Shown here piece after piece: positions 56,491-64,000 of a DNA stretch of 64,000 nt. A model generated the notes under the pieces. It did no database searches. It was given only the letters and a program-made list of their open reading frames with translations, and was not told where the DNA came from. The position numbers were made by a program, and so were the translations under genes. Position 1 is the stretch's first letter, and every line of letters begins with the position of its first letter. Source of the DNA: Enterococcus dongliensis. GTDB lineage: Bacteria > Bacillota > Bacilli > Lactobacillales > Enterococcaceae. The DNA lies in the NCBI RefSeq assembly GCF_005405225.1, contig NZ_BJDQ01000006.1, positions 1 through 64,000 of the forward strand, read 5' to 3'.

Positions 56491-56616
56491 TTTACCGCCT
56501 CCTTTTTTACTTTACACAAACTAATCTCAGAATGCGAATCAAATGCTAGTCAGATCACAAGGAAGTTTACAGATATGCTATACTTAAATCAATGAAAATC
56601 AAAGGAGGGAAATGTA

Positions 56617-57015
56617 ATGATCACTTATCAAAATTTACAAACCGATTTATTGCAAGCGCTTGATTTACACATTGATATTTTAAAAGAAGTCGATGATATT
56701 GAAAAAGATGAACTGCCGGGGTTTTTATTTATGATGCGAAGTTTAGGATTCATGCTTGATCGAGCGCCCTTGGTCCTAGCTAGCAGCGACGATGAGGAAA
56801 TGCGCTACATGATGTTCCAGTACTATTGTCTATTAAAGGAATTAAAATTTAATCTGGCGATGAGTTTTCCCCACGCTAAAATCCAAGGCAAGCCTTTAAT
56901 CGATACAGTCAATCGTTTTCCTGACAGCTACGAAAAAGAGATGAAAACTTGGTGGGAAGAAAAAACAGGACTAACTGTCGAAGAAACCAAACAAACAATC
57001 GAGTTAGTCGAATGA
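56617..57015 (+). CDS. hypothetical acidic protein, 132 aa
   Basis: Not recognised. AAGGAGG precedes the ATG. Mostly helical and acidic: ITYQNLQTDLLQALDLHIDILKEVDDIEKDELPGF, then FMMRSLGFMLDRAPLVLASSDDEEMRYMM, and a C-terminal KTWWEEKTGLTVEETKQTIELVE. No membrane helix. It precedes a LOG-family gene by 74 nt on the same strand; a hairpin (57011-57036) overlaps its stop codon, so linkage is uncertain. Confidence 0.75.
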   Translation: MITYQNLQTDLLQALDLHIDILKEVDDIEKDELPGFLFMMRSLGFMLDRAPLVLASSDDEEMRYMMFQYYCLLKELKFNLAMSFPHAKIQGKPLIDTVNRFPDSYEKEMKTWWEEKTGLTVEETKQTIELVE

Positions 57016-57037
57016 TCCATAACTAAATGGATCATTT
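57011..57037 (+). other. hairpin at the stop of the 132-aa gene
   Basis: AATGATCCAT / ATGGATCATT with a 6-nt loop and only three T after it. A weak terminator or a stabilising end. Confidence 0.45.
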
Positions 57038-57089
57038 AATGATCTGCTGAGACCCAGCTAGTCAATGGAAATGAACGGGAGGCGGTCAC

Positions 57090-57641
57090 ATGCGTATCGC
57101 TGTATATTGTGGTGCACATCTTGGCGCTGATCCAGCGTATCAAAAAGCAGCTCAAGAATTAGGTGAATGGCTCGTTGCACATGATTATGAACTAATTTAC
57201 GGCGGCAGCAAATTAGGATTGATGGGCGTAGTTGCAGACAGCGTTTTAAATAAAGGCGGAACAGCAATTGGGATCATGCCAAAATTTCTGAGTGATCGTG
57301 AGCGGGTGCATCCTGGATTGACCCAGATACTCACTGTAGCTGACTTAGACGAACGCAAAAAAATGATGATGCAAGAAGCAGATGTTTGTCTCGCTTTACC
57401 TGGCGGTGTGGGTACCTTAGAAGAAATCAGCGAAGCTTATTCATGGATGCGTGTTGGGCAGACACATAATCCTTGTATCTTCTTTGATGTAAAAAATTAT
57501 TATTATTTATTGCAAGCGTTTTTTGATCAGATGGTCAAACAAGATTTTTTATCTCAAAAAGATCGTCAGCTCGTCTTATTTTCTGAGTCTCTATTTGAGA
57601 TTGACACCTTCATTCACAATTATTACCAAAACAACATATGA
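57090..57641 (+). CDS. LOG-family protein (TIGR00730)
   Basis: 183 residues with the family motif PGGVGTLEE near residue 108-116 and the N-terminal YGGSKLGLMGVVAD near 38-51, both of the nucleotide-binding Rossmann fold. Related enzymes release free cytokinin-type bases or act as nucleotide 5'-monophosphate phosphoribohydrolases. GGGAGGCGG precedes the ATG. Confidence 0.92.
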   Translation: MRIAVYCGAHLGADPAYQKAAQELGEWLVAHDYELIYGGSKLGLMGVVADSVLNKGGTAIGIMPKFLSDRERVHPGLTQILTVADLDERKKMMMQEADVCLALPGGVGTLEEISEAYSWMRVGQTHNPCIFFDVKNYYYLLQAFFDQMVKQDFLSQKDRQLVLFSESLFEIDTFIHNYYQNNI

Positions 57642-57647
57642 TTCCAG

Positions 57648-57727
57648 ATAAAAAATATCCGAACTATAAGATGAAAAGCAACTGTTTCACGCAGAAGCAA
57701 GACCTCTATAGTTCGGATATTTTCTTT
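57648..57727. terminator. bidirectional terminator with 17-bp arms
   Basis: Arms 57652-57668 (AAAATATCCGAACTATA) and 57707-57723 pair perfectly, with A and T runs outside. It serves the LOG gene and gshF. The arms differ from those of the opuC terminator (29619-29681) at only two positions. Confidence 0.9.
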
Positions 57728-57745
57728 TATCACAAGTTTCTTTGA

Positions 57746-60007
57746 TTAAATAGCCATTTCAGGATATAAGAAGCGTAATACATCGATGGTCAAGCGGCGA
57801 CTCTGTCCAATATACGGATAGATATGCATGTGCATCATTGGATTGAAATTTGCTTCAATGATTCCATAGTCTTTCGCAGTTTCATAAGGCTTCTCTTTAT
57901 CAGGAATGATTAAATCAATTCCGCTGATGCGTGCGCCTAAGACCTCCACTGCATCGACAGCTATCTGTTTGTAACTCTCGTCCATTTCATCTGTCACGTC
58001 AATTGAATCTCCACCTGTTGAGACATTTGAATTTTCTCGCAAGAAGACTTGTTGATCTTTGTCAGGGATACTGTCTATACGAAAACCTTGCTCTTTTAAC
58101 ATCAATTGTTCCAAATCACCAAGTTGGATTTTTTCCAAAGGAGCTCGATGATTGGTACCTCGTAATGGATCGGCATTTTTAGCTGAAACAAGTTCTTTAA
58201 TCGTTTGTTTTCCGTCACCGATAACATTGGCAGGCGTCCGCAGCAAGACTGCTTTTACTTGATGGTCAATCACAAAGAATCGGTATTCAGTTCCCTCTAA
58301 GAACTCTTCAATAATCACTTCATCATCTTCAGCAAATGCAAGGGCTAAACCGGCATTAAAGTCGTTGATTGCTGGTTCATTTTTAAAAATCGTGATACCT
58401 AGACCGTAATTTGTTGACTTTGGTTTGATAACAAATGCTTTTTGTGCAAAACGTGGATAGGCTTTTTTAGCTTCAGCTATTGATGCGAACGTCTCCCCAT
58501 GAGGCACATGAAAACCAGCGCGTTCTAATACGATCTTAGTCACTGTTTTATTTTCCATTAACAAGGGTGCAATATATGTATCCTTGCTAGTCATATTGCC
58601 ATTTTTCACTAATTCTTGATGATTTTTATGCTGTAGTTTTACAAATTGATCTTGTCGATCCAATACTTCAGTCTCGATTCCTTTTTGGATCGCATCAAAC
58701 AATAGACTTTGCGTTGATAATTCCATTTCTTGAAATCCCGCCAACTGGTAAGGATGTGCCCAGGCTTGATTATAAAACTGAAGGCCAAGTTCAGTTGCTA
58801 CTGCTGCTTGGCCTTTTGTTTCATCTAAAGCCAAAATCCTAGCTGCAAACGTCTCTGCTGGATGATCGAGCCAGCTTTGATATTTCTGCAGCAGATCGCC
58901 ACCTTCTAATGATAATTCATCAATCATTTGCAACATCTCTGCAAAAATAGCATGCCCTTCGGCAACATACGCAGTTGTTTTTGCTGGGTGTTCTAACGAA
59001 ACAGCATCACTGATGCGATTTCCTTCTGCTACCCATTCATCAGCTGGTAACTTTTCATCGGTCCACAATAAATAAAGCATGAATAAATGGAGAAATTCAA
59101 TCTCATCCGAACTGATTCCTACACGTTCAAAAGGATTCAAATCAATATTTCGTAATTCCACGTAACGAATCCCTGTATGGAACAAATCCGCTACTTTTTT
59201 ACCACCGCGCATCCGAATAGGCGCGTAGAATTCTTTTTCTTCTGATAAACGTCCTTGTGCCACATTTTCTGCCAGCTCTTCACTGTATCGAGCCAATGTT
59301 TCATAAGAGACTTTTACATCGGGCTTATTTACGTAGCCATAACGGCTCGTCCGAATACTGCGAACAGGTTCTTTGGGCCGATCTGCGCCATCAAAATAAC
59401 GAGCTTCACTTAACGGGCTCGCACCAAATAAATACGTTATCAACCAACGATAACGCAAAAAATTGCGGGCGATTTTCATATATAAACGGGTCTTAAAGTT
59501 TTCCATCAAAACTTCTTCCGTTTGAGCTAAAAATAATTGTTCAACCAAATCTAAGCCATATTCAAAATTGAAATGAATACCGCTCACCATTTGTTTTCGT
59601 TTGCCATACTCACGTGCTAAATAGCGTCGATACAAAACGTCTGCATGGTTTTCCAATTTTGCGATCTGAATATCTTCCTCTTTTTCAGGAAGGGCTGGCG
59701 GCATTGAAAAAGGCCACAACATCTCATCTTCTGGCATACTTCGTTGTGCCACATCGTGAATCGCTTCTAAACTAGCTAACACCTCGTCAACAGATTCAGT
59801 GACTGGTGTGATCAACTCTATTTGAGATTCAGAAAAATCGGTCTGGATATACGGATGGAAGCTTCGACTTCCCACAGAAGTTGGATGATCGGTCCGTACT
59901 AAATGTCCTTCCAGCGTGACTCTTTGACTTTCCTTTTCAATCCCGTAACGTGCTTGCAGCAAAAAAGGTTTGACCTTTTCTTGTATCATCATATCTTTTG
60001 TATTCAT
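57746..60007 (-). CDS. gshF: bifunctional glutamate-cysteine ligase / glutathione synthetase
   Basis: Makes glutathione from Glu, Cys and Gly in one protein. N-terminal gamma-GCS domain (about 1-450) with RYGIEKESQR, IQTDFSESQIEL and ELRNIDLNPFERVG. C-terminal ATP-grasp domain (about 480-750) with VIKPKSTNYGLGITIF, IIEEFLEGTEYRF and EANFNPMMHMHIYPY. 753 residues, the GshF length of Gram-positive bacteria. Start at the ATG at 60007, 9 nt after GGGAGG. Single-gene unit. Confidence 0.95.
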   Translation of the reverse strand: MNTKDMMIQEKVKPFLLQARYGIEKESQRVTLEGHLVRTDHPTSVGSRSFHPYIQTDFSESQIELITPVTESVDEVLASLEAIHDVAQRSMPEDEMLWPFSMPPALPEKEEDIQIAKLENHADVLYRRYLAREYGKRKQMVSGIHFNFEYGLDLVEQLFLAQTEEVLMENFKTRLYMKIARNFLRYRWLITYLFGASPLSEARYFDGADRPKEPVRSIRTSRYGYVNKPDVKVSYETLARYSEELAENVAQGRLSEEKEFYAPIRMRGGKKVADLFHTGIRYVELRNIDLNPFERVGISSDEIEFLHLFMLYLLWTDEKLPADEWVAEGNRISDAVSLEHPAKTTAYVAEGHAIFAEMLQMIDELSLEGGDLLQKYQSWLDHPAETFAARILALDETKGQAAVATELGLQFYNQAWAHPYQLAGFQEMELSTQSLLFDAIQKGIETEVLDRQDQFVKLQHKNHQELVKNGNMTSKDTYIAPLLMENKTVTKIVLERAGFHVPHGETFASIAEAKKAYPRFAQKAFVIKPKSTNYGLGITIFKNEPAINDFNAGLALAFAEDDEVIIEEFLEGTEYRFFVIDHQVKAVLLRTPANVIGDGKQTIKELVSAKNADPLRGTNHRAPLEKIQLGDLEQLMLKEQGFRIDSIPDKDQQVFLRENSNVSTGGDSIDVTDEMDESYKQIAVDAVEVLGARISGIDLIIPDKEKPYETAKDYGIIEANFNPMMHMHIYPYIGQSRRLTIDVLRFLYPEMAI

Positions 60008-60160
60008 TTGTCCATAGCCTCCCATGCTACATTATATAGAAGAACCTCCAGAAACAGAACGGAAATGCTTGAAAAAAAATACAAACGGACGAACACTAAA
60101 AAATACGGCAACCTGGATTTAGTCCAGCTCGTTTTTATTAAACATCTCTCGTTCTTCCGC

Positions 60161-60188
60161 AAAAAAGACTGTGACATATGTCACAGCC
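60161..60188 (-). terminator. terminator of the smc-HAD-ftsY operon
   Basis: Perfect CTGTGACA-TATG-type palindrome (60169-60186) followed by TCTTTTTT on the minus strand. Confidence 0.92.
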
Positions 60189-60222
60189 TAACAGCAGTTT
60201 TCAAATAAATCAGCGATAATTT

Positions 60223-61587
60223 TTATTCTTCTTTTAACAATCCTTTGAACAATCCTACAGCAAAATCATTTGAATCAAATACTTCCAAATCATTGATCCC
60301 TTCGCCTAGACCAACTAGTTTCACTGGCAGATGCAATTCATTACGGATCGCTAAAACGATTCCGCCTTTGGCCGTTCCATCGAGTTTCGTCAAGACCAAT
60401 CCCGTGACATCAGTTGTTTCTTTAAATTGGCGTGCTTGGACTAACGCATTTTGCCCGGTCGTCGCATCCACTACTAATAAAACCTCATGGGGGGCTGTTG
60501 GAAATTCACGTTGAATAACTCGTTTGATTTTTTCCAATTCATTCATCAAATTGACTTTATTTTGTAGACGCCCAGCCGTATCGATCAATAAGATGTCGTA
60601 GTTTTCATTTTTAGCTTTATCTACTGCATCAAAAACTACTGCTGCTGGATCTCCACCAGCATTGCCACGAACAACTTCCACGCCTGAACGTTCACCCCAG
60701 ACGACTAACTGGTCGATTGCGCCCGCTCGAAAAGTATCCGCTGCGGCTAATAGAACTTTTTTGCCATCATCTTTGTATTGTTTGGCTAGTTTTCCAATGC
60801 TGGTAGTTTTCCCTGTTCCGTTAACGCCGACAAATAAGATTACACTCAAGCCATCAGATTGTAAATTGATTGCATTATTTTCATTGATGCCTTCTGCTTC
60901 ATAAATGTCTACTAATTTCTCAATGATGACATTTTGAATTTGTGCCGGCTTTTTAGCATTTTTCAATTTGACTTCTTGCCGCAGCGAATCCGTCAACTTA
61001 ATCGCCGTATCAAAGCCGACATCTGCACCGATCAATGTTTCTTCTAATTCTTCAAAAAAATCCTCATCTACTCGACGGAAACGAGCAAATAGTTCATTCA
61101 TTCGTTCGCCAAATGATTTACGAGTTTTTTCTAACCCTTTGTCATATTTTTCCTGAACGGTTTCTTCAATCGGTTCTTCAACTAGTTCAGGTGAGATTGC
61201 AGCTTCTGAGGGTGAAATTTCAGGCAGCTCTGTTTCTTCAGCTAACGATTCAGTCGCCTGTTCTGCCTCTTCTAATTCAGCAGATGTTTGAGCAGATTCA
61301 ATACTTTCTGGTTCTACTTCTTGCACTGGCAAATCTGTTGCCTCTTCTGGCTGTTGTTCAACAGTGTCTTCAACAAGATCAGTCATTTTCTCTGTTTTTT
61401 CGCTAGGAGATGCTTCTTTTTCTGTTTCGGGCGCTTGCTCTGCTTCGGGCGTTTGTTCTGTGTCAATCGTCTCTATGCCTTTATCAGCATCTACCTCAGA
61501 ATTTTCTTGATCTTCAATGACCTCTTCTGGTTTTTCAGCTTCTTTTTCGCCAGTAAAGGCTTTTTTTATACGGTCAAATAATCCCAT
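60223..61587 (-). CDS. ftsY: signal recognition particle receptor FtsY
   Basis: GTPase that docks the ribosome-SRP complex at the membrane for cotranslational insertion. Residues 1 to about 150 are an acidic A-domain, very rich in Glu, Pro, Thr and Ala ([14 protein letters not shown]). The NG domain follows: [15 protein letters not shown] near 255, [37 protein letters not shown] and [10 protein letters not shown]. 454 residues. Its start abuts the HAD stop (TAGATG). Last gene of the operon. Confidence 0.96.
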   Translation of the reverse strand: MGLFDRIKKAFTGEKEAEKPEEVIEDQENSEVDADKGIETIDTEQTPEAEQAPETEKEASPSEKTEKMTDLVEDTVEQQPEEATDLPVQEVEPESIESAQTSAELEEAEQATESLAEETELPEISPSEAAISPELVEEPIEETVQEKYDKGLEKTRKSFGERMNELFARFRRVDEDFFEELEETLIGADVGFDTAIKLTDSLRQEVKLKNAKKPAQIQNVIIEKLVDIYEAEGINENNAINLQSDGLSVILFVGVNGTGKTTSIGKLAKQYKDDGKKVLLAAADTFRAGAIDQLVVWGERSGVEVVRGNAGGDPAAVVFDAVDKAKNENYDILLIDTAGRLQNKVNLMNELEKIKRVIQREFPTAPHEVLLVVDATTGQNALVQARQFKETTDVTGLVLTKLDGTAKGGIVLAIRNELHLPVKLVGLGEGINDLEVFDSNDFAVGLFKGLLKEE

Positions 61588-62424
61588 CTAAATCCCCCCT
61601 TCATTCAATTCCTTCAAATCATCAAATACAAATTTTTGAATGGCATGAGCAACACCATCTGCTTGGTTGGTTCTTGTGACAAAATTGGCAGCGGATTTTA
61701 CACCATCAGTAGCATTTTCCATCGCTACACCCATTCCTGCATAGGTAATCATTGAAAGATCATTGGCTTCATCACCTAGTGCCATCATTTCATGAGTCGC
61801 GATTCCCAGATGTTCTCCTAAGACTGACAGACCAAACGCTTTAGTCACCCCTTTTGGCATGAACTCTAACAAATTGGGACGTGTTTTAAAAATTTCAAAT
61901 CGTTCATATTCCTCTTCTGGAATCAAGGCGATCTTTTGATCCAAATATTCAACGTCAATTGCTGCAACAACTTTATTGTACAACATATCTTCTGTTAATG
62001 CGTCAATCGTTTTAGGAACAAAAGTCAATGCCTTGTTCAATCTTGGATAAATAGAAGGATGCTCCACTGCTGTTGCCAATTGGAAACATAACGCATCCGA
62101 TAAGACATCCGTTGGCAGCTCAAGATTCATCAACAACTGATAAATGTGTTTCACATCTTCCAAAGGCATTGCGGATTTACCTAAAATCTCACCGGTATTG
62201 GTTTGGATCAATCCACCATTGAATGTGATCGAATAATCATTTGCATCCAGCAGATTTAGTTCTGCCAAATACTCTTTGATCGCGATCAGCGGACGTCCTG
62301 TACAGATTACAATCTTTACACCGCGTGATTTTGCTGCTGCTAATATTTTTTTATTTGTGTCAGAGATGGTCTTTGCATCTGTCAGCAATGTCCCATCTAG
62401 ATCAATCGCAATTAATTTTATCAT
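61588..62424 (-). CDS. Cof-type HAD-family phosphatase
   Basis: HAD hydrolase with DLDGT at residues 8-12, TGRPLIA near 42, the Lys of motif III in KGVTKAFGL, and GDEANDLSMI near 218. The Cof-type cap domain lies in between. 278 residues. Such enzymes dephosphorylate sugar phosphates or pyridoxal phosphate; the substrate is not predictable here. Its start overlaps the smc stop by 4 nt (ATGA), and its stop touches the ftsY start, so the three genes are tightly coupled. Confidence 0.92.
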   Translation of the reverse strand: MIKLIAIDLDGTLLTDAKTISDTNKKILAAAKSRGVKIVICTGRPLIAIKEYLAELNLLDANDYSITFNGGLIQTNTGEILGKSAMPLEDVKHIYQLLMNLELPTDVLSDALCFQLATAVEHPSIYPRLNKALTFVPKTIDALTEDMLYNKVVAAIDVEYLDQKIALIPEEEYERFEIFKTRPNLLEFMPKGVTKAFGLSVLGEHLGIATHEMMALGDEANDLSMITYAGMGVAMENATDGVKSAANFVTRTNQADGVAHAIQKFVFDDLKELNEGGI

Positions 62425-64000
62425 TCCAAAGAATCCCCTTTCTTTACTTGGAATTTTCCATCTTCTTTTACTTCTTCCAGACGAACTGAGATCATCTTGG
62501 AAACACCGGATTCTTGCATCGCTACTCCATAAAGTACATCAGCAGCTTCCATCGTTCCTTTACGATGCGTCACGACGATGAATTGCGTATCGTTTTGGAA
62601 AGAACTTAGGTACCGCCCAAACCGCGTGACATTGGCTTCATCAAGTGCTGCTTCAACTTCATCCAAGACACAAAACGGTACTGGTCGTACTTGGATAATC
62701 GAAAACAATAATGCGATGGCTGTCAGTGCTCGTTCTCCGCCAGAAAGCAGTGATAAACTTTGGAGTTTTTTCCCTGGTGGCTGTGCTTCGATTTCAATCC
62801 CAGTATTCAACAAGTCATCAGGATCAGTCAACACCAATTCAGCACGTCCTCCGCCGAACATATTTGGGAAAACTACATTGAACTGGTCACGAATCGCTTG
62901 GAATGTCTTATAAAAACGAGTCTTCACTTCATCATCCATCTCACCCATCGTTTCAAACAATTGTTCTTTTGCAGATAATAAGTCATCTCGTTGAGTCGTA
63001 AGAAACTCATATCTTTCCGATACTTGTTTATATTGTTCGATGGCATTCAAATTGACCGGCCCTAGTTTTTCAATCGCTTGTTTTAAACGGTTGACTTCTA
63101 CTTCTGCACTGTCTTGTTCGATTTCAAGATCAGCACGAGCTTCGGCACCTTCAAAAGTCAAACTATATTCTTCTTGCAAATATGTTAGCGCGTTGTCTAG
63201 TTTTAATTCGTATCGATTTTTTTGAACATCGGCTTGCGACTGCCGAGCCAGTAATTGTTTCTGTTCACGATTAGCTTGAGTCAGCGCGTAATCAGCTTGA
63301 TCGATTTGCTGCTGTTCTTGTTGTCGGGTCTCTTTCCAGAGCGTCAATTGAGCTTGCAATTGTTCTCGTCCACTGCTTAATTCCGTTAGACGTTGCTTCA
63401 AACTCTCTTCAGTTTCTTCATGTCCAGTCGAATCACTGGAAAGTGCCAATAATTGATTTTCCAGACTTGTGATCTGACTAGTCAATTCATTGATTTGTCC
63501 TTTGAAGCTCATCGCTTGGCGTTCTAAATATAACAATCGTTCATCTAAAACTGCGTAATCGGCTTGTAAGCGACCTAGTTGGGTATTGATGCTGGTCCGT
63601 TTTTCCTCTAACTGATCACTTTTTTCATTCAATTGCTGGATTTCTTGATTGATTTTTTCTTGTTGGACGTGCAAGTCAGTTTGTTGAATCTCCAACGCTT
63701 CTTTTTGCGTGTGATAATCAGTCAAGAAACTTTCCAACTCTTTTACTTCATAAGAGAACACTGCTTGTTCTTTTTGTAAATGAGTTAATTCCGTATGGAC
63801 ACGCTCTTCTGTACTTTGTGCTTCTTGATAAGCCAATCGCGTCTGTTCACCTTTTGTTCGTAAACCTTCGATTGATTCGGTCTGTTCGGCAACTTTTGTT
63901 TGCAATGTACGAACTTCTTGCTCTTTTATTTGCAAAGCCTGATTGATCTCTTGAGAGCGTTTGGTCCATTCTGCTAATTCATGGCTTTGATTAAACAAAT
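62421..64000 (-). CDS. smc: chromosome segregation protein SMC, C-terminal part
   Basis: The right window edge cuts this gene; only the C-terminal 525 or so residues are visible. These are the second coiled-coil arm (Gln/Glu/Leu heptads), LGPVNLNAIEQY, and the head: signature LLSGGERALTAIALLF and Walker B CVLDEVEAALDEAN, then VVTHRKGTMEAAD. SMC dimers organise the chromosome with ScpAB. It heads an smc-HAD-ftsY operon, the common Firmicutes order smc-ftsY with a HAD gene inserted. Confidence 0.96.
   Translation of the reverse strand, partial: LFNQSHELAEWTKRSQEINQALQIKEQEVRTLQTKVAEQTESIEGLRTKGEQTRLAYQEAQSTEERVHTELTHLQKEQAVFSYEVKELESFLTDYHTQKEALEIQQTDLHVQQEKINQEIQQLNEKSDQLEEKRTSINTQLGRLQADYAVLDERLLYLERQAMSFKGQINELTSQITSLENQLLALSSDSTGHEETEESLKQRLTELSSGREQLQAQLTLWKETRQQEQQQIDQADYALTQANREQKQLLARQSQADVQKNRYELKLDNALTYLQEEYSLTFEGAEARADLEIEQDSAEVEVNRLKQAIEKLGPVNLNAIEQYKQVSERYEFLTTQRDDLLSAKEQLFETMGEMDDEVKTRFYKTFQAIRDQFNVVFPNMFGGGRAELVLTDPDDLLNTGIEIEAQPPGKKLQSLSLLSGGERALTAIALLFSIIQVRPVPFCVLDEVEAALDEANVTRFGRYLSSFQNDTQFIVVTHRKGTMEAADVLYGVAMQESGVSKMISVRLEEVKEDGKFQVKKGDSLE

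Noticed and set aside
61035-61581. Plus-strand frames of about 100-120 codons opposite ftsY
   Set aside because: They are complements of the Glu-rich FtsY A-domain, giving Phe/Leu/Gln-rich sequence with no ribosome-binding site.

Overview
This window is low-GC Firmicutes chromosome and is almost certainly from an Enterococcus. The signs are the four-gene mevalonate operon (mvk-mvaD-mvaK2-fni) next to adhE, yajC and tgt, the acpS-alr-mazF cluster, murF-ddl, the fused glutathione enzyme GshF, a Mga-type regulator, KimA and OpuC transporters, and strong AGGAGG ribosome-binding sites with many TTG/GTG starts. The species cannot be fixed from the sequence; the Ddl sequence does not look like the E. 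faecium protein as I remember it. There are no tRNA, rRNA, CRISPR, phage or insertion-sequence genes. Most of it is ordinary core genome with some accessory pieces.

Layout. 1-5.6 kb: end of a damaged membrane-protein gene, a deoxynucleoside kinase (-), and the mevalonate operon (+) that makes isopentenyl diphosphate. 5.6-13.9 kb: a small coiled-coil protein, adhE copy 1 (-), yajC and tgt (-), then adhE copy 2 (+). The two AdhE proteins have the same length but different promoters: Rex-like sites at copy 1 and a CcpA (cre) site on the -35 of copy 2. 13.9-17.4 kb: an XRE regulator with a DUF2975 membrane protein, and a Ca2+-type P-type ATPase. 17.5-17.9 kb: a gene-free stretch with its own promoter, 5' and 3' ends complementary over about 20 base pairs, and a perfect terminator. 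I read it as an undescribed structured RNA of about 370 nt. 17.9-23.2 kb: a ketodeoxygluconate operon (SDR dehydrogenase, galactitol-type PTS IIC, KDPG aldolase, KDG kinase) with an IclR regulator and a palindromic operator over the -10. 23.4-31.5 kb: MmcQ-like protein, queA, a VOC-family protein, the osmoprotectant transporter opuCABCD, and a pair of paralogous zinc-ribbon membrane proteins.

31.5-48.1 kb is a transport block: an intact MarR-controlled heterodimeric ABC exporter, one subunit of which has a roughly 220-residue extracellular insertion; the KimA potassium importer; a YhgE/Pip membrane protein; a small protein plus a quinone-oxidoreductase-like enzyme; a second heterodimeric ABC exporter in which both genes are broken; and a Mga-family regulator. 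48.3-55.4 kb: mazF (no mazE beside it), alr, acpS, the DEAD-box helicase cshA with a structured leader, murF and ddl (D-Ala supply and cell-wall precursor assembly), and a YaiI/DUF188 protein. 55.6-64 kb: a phosphoesterase, a small protein plus a LOG-family protein (+), gshF, then ftsY, a Cof-type HAD phosphatase and the 3' part of smc in one operon.

Themes: redox and fermentation (two AdhE proteins, GshF), osmotic and K+ homeostasis (OpuC with CBS domains, KimA), envelope precursors (mevalonate, Alr, MurF, Ddl), and drug or lipid export (one intact and one decayed ABC pair). The best candidates for something undescribed are the RNA at 17515-17887, the broken exporter pair, the extracellular insertion in the intact exporter, and the zinc-ribbon pair.
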